A DNA stretch of 64,000 nt from Billgrantia endophytica (GTDB lineage Bacteria > Pseudomonadota > Gammaproteobacteria > Pseudomonadales > Halomonadaceae), in the NCBI RefSeq assembly GCF_002879615.1, contig NZ_PNRF01000047.1:1-64000 (forward strand). The letters run 5' to 3'. Shown piece by piece: positions 42,315-51,775 of this stretch; position 1 is the first letter of the stretch; each line of letters begins with the position of its first letter. A program made the translations under genes and the position numbers. The notes under the pieces are model-generated. The model was given only the letters and a program-made list of their open reading frames with translations. It did no database searches and was not told the DNA's origin.

Positions 42315-42684
42315 CTGCTCTCCTGATTTCAAACGCCCTGCCCATAAAGCCGAAACCGGCCAAAGGCCGGTTCGGATCGTGCCATGCGGCACGTCTTGTT
42401 AGCACTCTAAAAAAGGTCCCAGGCAAACTTTCCACGGTCGAATGGCAGCCCGCTTCGCCACCACCGACCTCCCCACAAGTACCTGATAAAAAACTTTATT
42501 AGCCAAGCCAGAAGCAGGACTCGCCATTGGCACTACAGACAGCCCGATGACACTTTGTTACGCTAAGCTCCATTAGAGCGCTGATCAGCAAGCGCCAATG
42601 CCGCAGGGGCGCGTGTGCCTGGATGCCAGGACCGCGTCCCCCCGAAATAGAAAAAGGGCCGCGTGCAGTACGCCGAGGGAAGGA
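42315..42684. other. Spacer before the defence island
   Basis: No gene seen. Hairpin at 42350-42375 (AACCGGCC, loop AAA, GGCCGGTT, extended by CCG/CGG), a possible terminator. The stretch from 42410 to 42600 is noticeably less GC-rich and could hold the promoter of the helicase gene. Confidence 0.5.
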
Positions 42685-45118
42685 ATGGGCCAGCACCAGC
42701 AGTTTGCACCGGGCATGCGCCTGGAAATCCGTGATGCCGAGTGGCGCCTCACGCGCCTGGATCATTCGAGCGACGGCGGCTACCTGCTCGGCTGCACCGG
42801 ACTCTCCGAGCTGGTGCGCGGCCGCGAGACCCAGTTCCTCAGTCGGCTCGAGGACGACATCCGCATCCTCGACCCGGCGACCACCGAACTGGTCGATGAT
42901 CTCTTCCAAGGCTATCGTGCCGGCCTACTCAACCTGGCCACCCAACTGCGCGACACCGCTCCGACTGACGAGCGCATCCATCTCGGCCACCACGCCGCCA
43001 TGGATACCCTGCCCTTCCAGCTCGAGCCGACCCGCCAGGCGCTGGGCCAGCCCCGGGCCCGCATCCTGATCGCCGACGCAGTGGGCCTGGGCAAGACCCT
43101 GGAGGCCGGCATCCTCACCAGCGAACTGATCGCCCGCGGCCGCGGCAAGCGCATCCTGGTGCTGGCGGTGAAATCCATGCTCGGCCAGTTCCAGCAGGAG
43201 TTCTGGAACCGTTTCACCATCCCGCTCACCCGGCTCGACTCACAGAGCCTGGCAAGGGTCCGGGGCCGCATCCCGGCCAACCACAACCCTTTCCACTACT
43301 TCGATCCGGCGATCATCTCCATCGATACCCTCAAGCAGGACATCGAGTATCGCCACTACCTGGAGCAGGCCCACTGGGACATCATCATCGACGAGGCCCA
43401 CAATGTGGCCGAGCGCGCCGGGGCCCACGGCGCCTCCCAGCGCGCCCGCCTGGCCCGGCTACTGGCGACCCGCTCCGACACCCTCATCATGCTCTCGGCC
43501 ACACCCCACGACGGCAAGCCCGAGAGCTTCGCCAGCCTGATGAACATGCTGGATCCCACGGCCATCGCCACCCCCAGCGACTACGCCCATGAGGACTTCC
43601 GCGACAAGGGCCTGGTGATCCGCCGCTTCAAGAAGGACGTGCGCGACCAGCTCGGCGACTTCCCCGACCGCGAGATCGCCCGCCACCGGACGCCGGCCAG
43701 CTCCGAGGAGGAACACGCCTTCGGCGAGCTGATGAATGTCAGCTTCCATACCCTAGACGGCAAACGCACCGCCGGCAGCGGCCTGTTTCGCACCCGCCTG
43801 GAGAAGACCCTGTTCTCCAGTCCCGCGGCCTGTCTCTCCGCCATCGAGAACCGCCTGGCAAGGCTGCACAAGCAGGCGCGAAGCCCCGAGCGCGATACCG
43901 ACATCTCGAGTCTCGAGGGGCTGGCCCTGGCGATCCGTGCCGTCACCCCCGAGCGCTTCGGCAAGTATCAGGCTCTCCTCAAGCTACTGGGCCGCCAGGC
44001 CGGCCAGGGGGAACTGGGCTGGAGCCGCGACAGCGACAACCGCCTGGTGATCTTCACCGAGAGCCTGGTCACTCTGGCGTTTCTCGAGAAAAACCTGCCC
44101 GCCGACGCCGGCCTGCTCGACGACCAGCTCGCCCACAGCGAATCACCGCTGGAGGCCTTTATCCCCGAGGCGCCGCCCGCCCGGGACCTGGCGGACTTGA
44201 CCACCCAGCCACCGCGGCTCTATCCCAGCACCCTGGCCTGGCCCCCTGCGGCCATCGACTGGCTGCGCCAGGCCATGCGCGACCAGGGCCAGGAGCTGGA
44301 GGCCAGCGTAGACGAGCACGCCCAGCGCCTCGAGTTCGTCGCTCCCGAGGACCTGCGTCAGCGGCTCACCTACCTGCCTCGCGAGATCCGCCCCGAACAC
44401 GATCGCTTCATCCTCACCGCCGATATCGCCCGCATGCAGCAGGCCCTCGACCAGGCCCGCCAGGAAGACGACCCCTGGCCCACCGTGCAGTACCTCTGGC
44501 CGCTGCACCCTCTGCTCGAATGGCTGCGCGACCGCATCCTCAACGCCTTCGGCCGCCACACCGCCCCGGTGATCCGCGTGCCCGGCCATCTGCCCACCGG
44601 CCAGGCCCGCTTCCTGCTCCAGGGGGGCTACCCCAACCGCCACGGCCAATCGCTTATCCAGGCCTGGTGCGCCGTACCGGTAGAGACCACCAGCGGCAAC
44701 GTCGGCGAGCCCATGCCCCTCGAGGAGGTTCTGGCCGAGCTAGCGCTCGATCCCACCGTCCTGCCCAATCCCGGCATCCCCGGTAATACCACGGCCCTGC
44801 AGGACGACCTGCCCAGTGCCGTGGCGCTACCTCGAGGCCACCCGTCAGGTGCGCGAAGACGAACTCAACAAACGACTCAACGCCCAGATGCGGGCCATGG
44901 ACGCCCTCAAGGCCCACCATCAGAACCATATCGAGCTCGACCTCGCCGCCAGCCGCGAGCAGCGCCGCCGCGAGGAACGCACCGCCCAGCTCGAGCGCGT
45001 CTTCGACGATTACCTGGACTGGCTGGAAGCCACCCAGCAGATCGAGCCCCGGCCCTGGCTCCAAGTCGCCGCCGTCTTCACCGGCGACCCCGCCTCTCCC
45101 CAGGAGGCGCAGGCATGA
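42685..45118 (+). pseudogene. DrmD-like SNF2 helicase, internally deleted and frameshifted
   Basis: Begins MGQHQQFAPGMRLEIRDAEW behind a GAGGGAAGGA box. Its N-terminal module (GCTGLSELVRGRETQFLSRL) and ATPase lobe 1 are intact: IADAVGLGKTLEAG (about residue 128), IIIDEAHNVAERAG (about 233), MLSATPHDGKPESF (about 268), KGLVIRRFKKDVRDQ. Lobe 2 begins with LVIFTESLVTLAFLEKNL, but motifs IV-VI are missing; the protein jumps to a C-terminal region (YPSTLAWPPAAIDWLRQAM). Near 44815 the frame shifts and the true tail (EATRQVREDELNKRLN to SPQEAQA) ends at 45118. The style is that of DISARM DrmD. It is not expected to be functional. Confidence 0.72.
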
Positions 45119-45329
45119 TGCGTCTCATCGAGTTGACTCTCGCTCACCCACCCCTGGCAAGCCGCCACGCTTCGGCCGCTGGCGCCTTGCAACGGGCCGC
45201 CGGCGCGACTACCATTGCCATCAATACACCCGCCAAGCCTATGTGGACTTCGGTTCTCACGCTCAAATTGCGCGGGTTTTTTATTGTCCGCGATAAAACC
45301 CGTGGCCACCCCTCACAGGAGATGGCCTC
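45115..45329 (+). other. Short remnant and promoter region between helicase and abi genes
   Basis: An ATG at 45115 overlaps the helicase stop and starts MMRLIELTLAHPP, as if a next operon gene began here, but similarity ends within about 15 codons. Further on, CGGGTTTT ... AAAACCCG (45258-45302) forms an inverted repeat that may act as terminator or operator for the following gene. Confidence 0.4.
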
Positions 45330-46355
45330 ATGATGCGCTTTACCAAGCCCGCCCTGACGGCACGCGATCAGCTCGACCTGCTGATCGAGCGAGGCTTGCA
45401 CATCAATGACCGTGAACGCGCTCTTCGGCTGCTTGAAGTCACGACATCCTTCAGACTCAGCCCTTATATGCGGCCCTTCCAATATCCCGATGACTCAGAG
45501 CACCGGTTCAAACCGGACGCCCGGTTATCGGATATCATGCAGGCCTACCGTTTCGACAGCGACCTCCGTCAGCTAGTGATGGTGGCCATCGAGAGGGTCG
45601 AGATCGCCGTACGGACGGGTATCAGCAACCATATGGCCTGCCAATACGGTACGCATTGGTACTTGACGCCCGCGCGCTTCAAGGCCCACTTCGATCATCC
45701 ACGGTTGCTCACTGAGCTCAACGACAAACTCGCCAAGGAAGCCCGTCAGTATCACAAAGAGATAGAACGCATCGAGAGGGCGAAGGTACCCGAGGAAATC
45801 AAACAGGCGCGAAAAGAGAGCCGCAAGCGCGACAATTACCCACGCTATTACGCTCTCACCTACGACCAGCCTGCGCACCTGCCTTCCTGGGCGATGGTGG
45901 AAGAGCTGAGCCTCGGCACGCTATCCCATCTGTTCGATGGGCTTGACGAGTACCGTGATCGAAAGTCCATCGCACGTCGCTTCGCCCTCCCGCACCATGT
46001 GCTCGCGAGCTGGCTGCACACACTGACATTCATTCGGAATGTCTGTGCGCATCATTTCCGACTCTGGAACCGCGAGCTCTCGATTCCGCCCAGTTGGCCG
46101 AAACACCTCACTTTTCCGGCACCTCAGGCGGGAAGGGGCGTCCCTCGCCGCCTCTTCAGCGTCCTGATGATGCTGACTCACCTCACCACCCAGATCAGCC
46201 CGGACACCCGCTGGCCCGGTCGCCTGCAGGCCCTGCTGGCGGAATTCCCCGATATTCCTCGTCCGCCCATGGGTTTTCCGGACGACTGGCTGCAACGACT
46301 GGCATCGCTTCATCCACAACCGCCGGCTGCGGCCGGCGGCGCGCAGACGCGTTAA
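45330..46355 (+). CDS. Abi family (Abi_2, AbiD/F-like) HEPN protein
   Basis: 341-aa protein of the Abi_2 family linked to abortive infection. Landmarks: TKPALTARDQLDLLIERGL (start), RLSPYMRPFQ, VAIERVEIAVRTGISNHMA (about residue 88) and the HEPN catalytic-type motif in FIRNVCAHHFRLWNREL, with Arg236 and His241 (R-N-x3-H). The length is typical. RBS AGGAGA before the ATG. It looks intact, unlike both neighbours, and stands between the broken helicase and the broken methyltransferase, as if it was carried by the original defence operon or inserted later. Confidence 0.85.
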   Translation: MMRFTKPALTARDQLDLLIERGLHINDRERALRLLEVTTSFRLSPYMRPFQYPDDSEHRFKPDARLSDIMQAYRFDSDLRQLVMVAIERVEIAVRTGISNHMACQYGTHWYLTPARFKAHFDHPRLLTELNDKLAKEARQYHKEIERIERAKVPEEIKQARKESRKRDNYPRYYALTYDQPAHLPSWAMVEELSLGTLSHLFDGLDEYRDRKSIARRFALPHHVLASWLHTLTFIRNVCAHHFRLWNRELSIPPSWPKHLTFPAPQAGRGVPRRLFSVLMMLTHLTTQISPDTRWPGRLQALLAEFPDIPRPPMGFPDDWLQRLASLHPQPPAAAGGAQTR

Positions 46356-46368
46356 GGCAAGGAACGCT

Positions 46369-46897
46369 ATGGCAAACGCAGACATCGTCAACGACAACGA
46401 GTTCTACAGCGAGCACTACCTCGCCGACATCTTCGAGGGCGATATCCGCGGCGTGCCCGAGGCCTGGCAGCAGCGCGCCACCGAGCACGGCGACAAGACG
46501 CCCTGGGCCCTGCTGCACCGCGACGCCCATAAGCGGCTGCGCGAGATCGAGGCGGTGCATGCCCTGGCCCGTCGCGGCCGCGCCCGCGAGGCGGTGGATG
46601 CCGTCCGGAACCTGGCCCGCCCGCTGCTTGAGGCCTTCGGCTATGCGGCGCATCCCGAGCGGCTCTCCCGCGAGTGCCTGCGCTACATGTACTGGCTGCT
46701 GTTCCTGTTCTATATCTGGGCTGGGAAGATATCAAATATCTGCAGGAAGGCGTCGTCCGCAGACCTACCTCGACGACACCCTCCCCGACGGCCCTTGGGA
46801 AAAGACCGTGGAATACCACGCCCCCTTCACCCGCCCGGACCGGGAGAGGGACTACGAGGAAGCCTGGGCGTTTTTTGAGCGAGGAGAACAAGGTTGA
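46369..46897 (+). pseudogene. N-terminal fragment of an adenine-specific (Eco57I/DrmMI-type) methyltransferase
   Basis: Starts 13 bp after the abi stop: MANADIVNDNEFYSEHYLAD then IFEGDIRGVPEAWQQRA and RYMYWLLFLFYIW. NEFYSxHYL is the typical opening of large PglX-like methyltransferases of DISARM/BREX-type operons. After about 120 codons the frame breaks near 46735; a second piece (TYLDDTLPDGPWEKTVEYHA to FFERGEQG) reads on in another frame to a TGA at 46897. No SAM motif or NPPY survives, so more than a kilobase of gene has been deleted. Confidence 0.7.
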
Positions 46898-46962
46898 TTT
46901 TGGGTAGTAATATCCCTAACTCTGTCCTCGAGTGAGGCCATCATATAAAAAGGAAAAAAATC

Positions 46963-47349
46963 ATGAAAAAGCGCAAGGGAATCAACATGAAGGGAAAGTT
47001 TATGATGGCTGCTGCAGGTGCCACTCTCCTTGTTACAGGCTGCACCAGTGTCGGAGTCACCCCGGTCAATAGCTTCTCCGCCAAGCCGGCCAACTGCCAG
47101 CTCGATATCTATGCTAGCGAGGCAGAAATCCAACGCCCCTTCCAGACGGCTTGTCTAATCAATTCACGGACCGGCACCACCGCATTCCACCGCAAGAATG
47201 CTGCAGCGGCCATTGATCACGCACGCTCCGAGGCCTGTGGATGCGGCGCCGATGCCATGCTGATACAAGCAACCGATACTCAAGGAGTTACCATGACGAC
47301 CTGGGGGCAGGGAAAAGCCATCATCCAAGCGATCCGCTATACAGACTAA
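46963..47349 (+). CDS. Small lipoprotein upstream of Zorya
   Basis: 128-aa protein with an N-terminal basic stretch, hydrophobic segment MMAAAGATLLVTGC and a lipobox (LVTGC), so the mature protein should begin at that cysteine on the outer face of a membrane. Four further cysteines (NCQLDIY, TACLINS, CGCGADA) could form disulfides. Starts are possible at 46963 (behind AGGAAAAAA) or 46987. It ends 61 bp before zorA on the same strand. It is not a recognised Zorya component; it could be a passenger or an accessory factor of this locus. Confidence 0.75.
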   Translation: MKKRKGINMKGKFMMAAAGATLLVTGCTSVGVTPVNSFSAKPANCQLDIYASEAEIQRPFQTACLINSRTGTTAFHRKNAAAAIDHARSEACGCGADAMLIQATDTQGVTMTTWGQGKAIIQAIRYTD

Positions 47350-47410
47350 ACGGGAACATCGTCACTCTATCCGCTGATGATGCACGACCTGATTTAACCG
47401 AGGAGTCATA

Positions 47411-49273
47411 ATGAATCCTGCAGCAGCTCTCGAATCATTCCTGAGAGGACAGGAGGCGGAAGGTGTCACTTTCCTCTTCTTCTGGCTCATCATCAGTGCC
47501 TTCGCTCTTGCCGTGATATGCTACCGAGCCGACAAGGCCAAGGGATTTACTCACTATACCCCTAACCTGCTGACGTCACTCGGCATCCTGGGAACATTCA
47601 TCGGTATCGTCATCGGGTTATTGCACTTCGACCCTGCCGACATCGACAGCAGTATCACCCTACTGCTCGGAGGCCTTCAGACAGCCTTTATGACCAGCTT
47701 GTTAGGGATGGCTGCTGCTATTCTTTACAAGATTATCACTACCAGTGCACCATTCGTGCAGCCGAAGTCTGTTGAAGGCATTGGGCCGGATGAGGTCGGG
47801 CCCGAAGATATCCATGCCAGTCTGCAGCATCAGTCAGAAAGCCTGGAAAAGCTTCGGCATGCCATCGCAGGTGACGAGGATAGTTCCCTGGTATCGCAGT
47901 TGAAGCTGCTGCGCATGGACAATAAGGACATCGGCGAAAAGCTCGGCCTGCTCGGTGATACCGGCAAGAAGCAACTGGATGTAATGATTGAGTTTCACAA
48001 GCACTCGGAGCAACAGTCAGAGCGTTTCGATCGTTTCGCCAATGATCTCGAGCAGCAGCTCAAGGATTTCGCCGATATGCTGTCACGGTCTGCCACCGAG
48101 ACGGTCATCAATGCCCTGAAGGAGGTAATCGCCGACTTCAACAAGAATCTCACCGAGCAGTTCGGCGAAAACTTCAAGGCACTCGACGCCTCCGTACAGA
48201 AACTGGTGGAGTGGCAGGAGAACTATCGGCATCAATTGGAGAAGATGAAGGCTCAGTATGACCAGGGCGTTCAGGCCATCACCCAGACCGAACAGTCGGT
48301 AGCCCATATCAGCGAAAAGGCTGGCGCCATTCCCGACACCATGGAAGGATTGAAAACCCTGCTGGAGATCACGCGACACCAGCTCAACGAACTCAGCAAC
48401 CATCTGGAAGCCTTCAAGGGAATGCGTGATGCGGCTGTTGAGGCCGTACCCACAATCCGCGAACAGGTGGACAGCACGGTTCGTGATGTCAGTGGGGCCG
48501 CGCAGAGCGCCAGCGAGCATTACAAGAAGCTGCTCGACGACTCCGACAAGTATATCGAGGCGCACGACTCGATGCTTCAGGAATTTCTCAAGAGGTTCCA
48601 ATCAACCACCCAGGAAGGCGTTGAAAAGCTGCGCGAGGACCTGACCAATAGCGCCAAGGATGCGTCTGACCGCCTCATTGATGGAGCCGCCAGGGTCAAC
48701 GAGTCTCTGATTCAAGGTTCGGAATCAATCAATACGAACTTCGGCAACCTGAGCCGAAACCTGACCCAGACTTCCGATACCGTCGCGAGCAAGTCAGAGC
48801 AGATCGCCGAGCAGTTCGATGACGCCCTCAAGGATGTGAATAGCCATGTCCGCAATATAGGTGAGACCCTGACCAAGGAGAGCCAGACCCTCAGCCAGAC
48901 CCTGGCCGATGCCGGGAAGCAAACCGAGCAGCATATCCGCTCCGTGCAGTCCCAGGTTCAGGAAAGCATCGGGCAGATGCAACAGCGCCTCGCTCATTCT
49001 GTCGATGAGATGACGAGCATGCAGACACGCCAGATGAACGAAGCCTTCCAACAGATGGATGGCGTCATGCGCCAAGCCGCTCAACGAACCGGCGAGAGTG
49101 TCAACTCCCAACTCAAGGCCGTCGACGAGAGCATGCAACAAGAGCTGGAGCGAGTCATGACGGAGATGGGCCGCGCCCTTGCCCAGATATCCGGTCGCTT
49201 CACCCACGACTATCAGAAGCTGACACAGCAGATGCAGCAGATCGTCCAGACAGCCAATAGCGGACAGTACTGA
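47411..49273 (+). CDS. zorA: ZorA: MotA/ExbB-like motor channel subunit of type II Zorya
   Basis: 620-aa protein. Membrane helices: about residues 19-40 (GVTFLFFWLIISAFALAVIC), 52-72 (LLTSLGILGTFIGIVIGLL) and 85-110 (GGLQTAFMTSLLGMAAAILY), matching the MotA/TolQ/ExbB core. The rest (about 135-610) is one very long, charged, heptad-rich cytoplasmic tail full of Gln, Glu, Lys and Ser. Zorya systems use ZorAB as a proton-driven rotary complex that senses phage infection. The stop overlaps the zorB start in TGATG, so the two are coupled. RBS GAGGAG precedes the ATG. Confidence 0.88.
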   Translation: MNPAAALESFLRGQEAEGVTFLFFWLIISAFALAVICYRADKAKGFTHYTPNLLTSLGILGTFIGIVIGLLHFDPADIDSSITLLLGGLQTAFMTSLLGMAAAILYKIITTSAPFVQPKSVEGIGPDEVGPEDIHASLQHQSESLEKLRHAIAGDEDSSLVSQLKLLRMDNKDIGEKLGLLGDTGKKQLDVMIEFHKHSEQQSERFDRFANDLEQQLKDFADMLSRSATETVINALKEVIADFNKNLTEQFGENFKALDASVQKLVEWQENYRHQLEKMKAQYDQGVQAITQTEQSVAHISEKAGAIPDTMEGLKTLLEITRHQLNELSNHLEAFKGMRDAAVEAVPTIREQVDSTVRDVSGAAQSASEHYKKLLDDSDKYIEAHDSMLQEFLKRFQSTTQEGVEKLREDLTNSAKDASDRLIDGAARVNESLIQGSESINTNFGNLSRNLTQTSDTVASKSEQIAEQFDDALKDVNSHVRNIGETLTKESQTLSQTLADAGKQTEQHIRSVQSQVQESIGQMQQRLAHSVDEMTSMQTRQMNEAFQQMDGVMRQAAQRTGESVNSQLKAVDESMQQELERVMTEMGRALAQISGRFTHDYQKLTQQMQQIVQTANSGQY

Positions 49274-49992
49274 TGAGCCAGTTGAGATCGCTTTTCGGCA
49301 AGGGGCACTCCGGGGGCAGCGGTGATGAACATCACTGGCTGTCGGTGTCCGACTTGATGGCCGGGCTGATGATGGTCTTTTTGTTCATCTCCATCGCCTT
49401 GATGCGCCATGCGCTCCTTGAGCGTGACCGCATCAAGGAAGTTGCCGTGGCCTACCAGGAGAATCAGGTCGCCATTTACGATGCCTTGATGGAGGAGTTC
49501 GAGGAGGACCTCGAAATATGGCAAGCCTCTGTCGATGATGACACCCTGGCCTTTACCTTCCAGTCTCCTGAAGTTCTTTTTGCCACCGGCTCCGAGGCGC
49601 TGCGGCCAAGGTTTCAGCAGATTCTCGACGATTTCTTTCCGCGTTATCTCGACATCCTTCTGGACTTCTCCGATTCCATCAATGAAGTAAGGGTCGAGGG
49701 ACATACCAGCAGTCGCTGGGCTGCGGACTCGACAGTTCAGGAAGCCTACTTCAATAATATGGAGCTCTCCCAGGGAAGAACCCGATCCGTGCTGGGCTAC
49801 CTGTACGACCTACCCGAGATGTCGTCACAACAGGAATGGATCAAGGCAAACATTGCCGCCGTCGGCTTTTCCTCATCGCGTGTCGTGCTTGATAGGGAGG
49901 GTAACGAGGATCCTGATCAATCTCGCCGAGTCAGCTTTCGTGTCATTACCAATGCCGAGACTCAGATTCGCCAAATACTGGATGGCAACTGA
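49273..49992 (+). CDS. zorB: ZorB: MotB/OmpA-like stator subunit of type II Zorya
   Basis: 239-aa protein. One N-terminal membrane helix (about residues 28-45, DLMAGLMMVFLFISIALM) with an aspartate at its start (SVSDLMAG), the likely proton-carrying residue. It is followed by a linker and an OmpA/MotB peptidoglycan-binding domain: VLFATGSEALRPRFQQILD (about 96), VRVEGHTSSRW (about 140), NMELSQGRTRSVLGYL (about 160) and DQSRRVSFRV. It anchors ZorA to the cell wall. Coupled by TGATG overlaps to both zorA and zorE. Confidence 0.9.
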   Translation: MSQLRSLFGKGHSGGSGDEHHWLSVSDLMAGLMMVFLFISIALMRHALLERDRIKEVAVAYQENQVAIYDALMEEFEEDLEIWQASVDDDTLAFTFQSPEVLFATGSEALRPRFQQILDDFFPRYLDILLDFSDSINEVRVEGHTSSRWAADSTVQEAYFNNMELSQGRTRSVLGYLYDLPEMSSQQEWIKANIAAVGFSSSRVVLDREGNEDPDQSRRVSFRVITNAETQIRQILDGN

Positions 49993-51110
49993 TGAAGCTC
50001 ACGGTTGACTTCTCCGCCCTGTTTTCCGCGGCCAGGAGGATGGGATACCCCATCGAGGATGACTTCGTCCTCGATACTCCACGCGAGCCATGGGAGGACA
50101 GGCTAGAGTCTGAAGGCATTGAGATTGATGACATCAACGAGATTGATGTTGTAGACAACTTACTCTCCTATCGTGGCAGGCAGATACTTCTTTATATTAA
50201 AGATCATGGATACCGCGTCGAAAATGCCCTAGAAGATGGTAGCACAGGCAACAAATACCATGTGTCTGAATGCAGAAAGTTAAGAGAAATGAGGTCCCAA
50301 GGCAGATTTGAGCGTTACGTCGTCACCCAAAATATAAATGGTGAATTTGATATCACTGGATATCGTCACCACTCCAGAAATTACACTGAAGGAAAAACTC
50401 GACTAGATGTCTGCAAGCTATGCCTGGGACAAATAAACTACAAAGGTTACAAAAGCCACAGGAATTTCAATGCATTCGTGAAATTCAACCTAGATGAGTT
50501 CTTCCAGACCTACAGCTCTTTCTTTACCCATTTGCCTCAACGAAAGATGGGGGAAGGGGAAGGCTATACGGTCGACTGGCCGGAAGTCTCCCGAGCTTTC
50601 CGACAAGAGAAGGGTTACACCTGTGAAAAGTGTGTGGTCCGCCTCTCCGATCACCCACGTCTGCTACACGTCCACCATATCAACGGGGTGAAGAGCGACA
50701 ACCGGAAGGCCAACCTCAAAGCGCTCTGTGCCGACTGTCACAGCAAGGAAGCTTTCCATGAGAGCATGTATGTCTCGCATTCCGACAGGCAGACCATCTC
50801 CCGCCGCCGCCATGAGCAGCAGTTCCGGAATCCCGACAACTGGCAGGAGGTCATCGAACTGGCCGATTCCGGGCTCCGGGGGTTCATTGAACGCTGTCAC
50901 AGCAGACGGCTGCCGGTACCGGAAGTCGGCCTTGACCTGCAGGATGATAGGGAAGAGGTGAAGGGAATGCTGGAGTTGGCTTGGCCACGGCAACGCCTGG
51001 GCATCGCCATCAATGAACGGGATCGGCTGCATGCCGAGCGCCTCGGCTGGAAGGTTTTCAGTGTGCATGAGGCACTCGACAACTTCACAACCTTCGTGAC
51101 TCGCCTATGA
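49992..51110 (+). CDS. zorE: ZorE: HNH endonuclease effector of type II Zorya
   Basis: 372-aa protein. The HNH core lies near residues 210-255: YTCEKCVVRLS, then LLHVHHINGVKSDNRKANL and ALCADCHSK, with zinc cysteine pairs around the HH of the active site. An N-terminal domain with further Cys pairs (VSECRKL, DVCKLCLGQ) may bind DNA or zinc. The start overlaps the zorB stop (TGATG). In type II Zorya an HNH protein, ZorE, is the third and last gene, as here. All three genes read without interruption, so the system appears complete. Confidence 0.85.
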   Translation: MKLTVDFSALFSAARRMGYPIEDDFVLDTPREPWEDRLESEGIEIDDINEIDVVDNLLSYRGRQILLYIKDHGYRVENALEDGSTGNKYHVSECRKLREMRSQGRFERYVVTQNINGEFDITGYRHHSRNYTEGKTRLDVCKLCLGQINYKGYKSHRNFNAFVKFNLDEFFQTYSSFFTHLPQRKMGEGEGYTVDWPEVSRAFRQEKGYTCEKCVVRLSDHPRLLHVHHINGVKSDNRKANLKALCADCHSKEAFHESMYVSHSDRQTISRRRHEQQFRNPDNWQEVIELADSGLRGFIERCHSRRLPVPEVGLDLQDDREEVKGMLELAWPRQRLGIAINERDRLHAERLGWKVFSVHEALDNFTTFVTRL

Positions 51111-51180
51111 TCACAGCCCTATCTGTCATATTGCTTCATGGCAGCTCGGCGCAGCGTAGCATTTCTGTTAATTTGAGTGA

Positions 51181-51775
51181 GCATTACGCCTGCACGACTA
51201 CCTGCTGGCAGCCTTCCTGATCTCCACGCCGCACTTTCGCGGCGACGGCAACCAGGGCGAGACGGCGCTGATCGATCGTTTCCTGGCCGCGCCGGATAAG
51301 CTGCGCAAGGGGCCCTACCTGTCGCTGGGCCTGCCGCGCCTGTGCGGCGAGGTGAAGCTTGCCACCCTGATGGCCACTGCCACTGGCTCGGGCAAGACCA
51401 AGTGTTTCCTGCTGCCGATCCTCGACCACTGTGCCAGCCTGCGCGCCGACCCGACGGCGGTTGGGAAGTGCGGCATCAAGGCGCTGCTCGACGACGAACT
51501 GACCCTACTGCCAACCGAGTGGATCACCGCCCTGGCCGAACGCGGCCTGCCGCTCCCCACCCCGGGCCTGGACGTGCTGGATGCCGCCGGAGAGGCAGTC
51601 CATCACCCTCGAGCTGGCCTGGGAAGGCCCACGGGTGGCGGTGGCCATCGAGGAGGACCTGCCCACCGGCTGGCAGCAGGTCCTGGCCGACTGGCGAGTG
51701 GTCACCACCCTGGATGACGCCGCCATCGACCGGTTGGCAGAGTGGCTGAACATTGATGAAAGGAGTGACCCATGA
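51181..51775 (+). pseudogene. DEAD/DEAH-type helicase remnant (several internal deletions)
   Basis: A first piece from 51187 reads RLHDYLLAAFLISTPHFRGD, then ALIDRFLAAPDKLRKGPYLS, and jumps directly to LATLMATATGSGKTKCFLLP, a Walker A that normally lies some 50-60 residues further on. After FLLPILDHCA the frame ends in unrelated sequence, and a C-terminal piece in another frame (ITLELAWEGPRVAVAIEEDL to WLNIDERSDP) stops at 51775. Large DUF1998-type helicases of defence islands have this order. The stop overlaps the start of the next fragment (ATGA), showing former operon structure. Confidence 0.65.

Noticed and set aside
51181..51775. DISARM drmA or drmB
   Set aside because: The fragment shows a Walker A helicase and a C-terminal tail, but its N-terminal sequence does not look like DrmA and no DUF1998 core survives; left as a generic defence-island helicase remnant.
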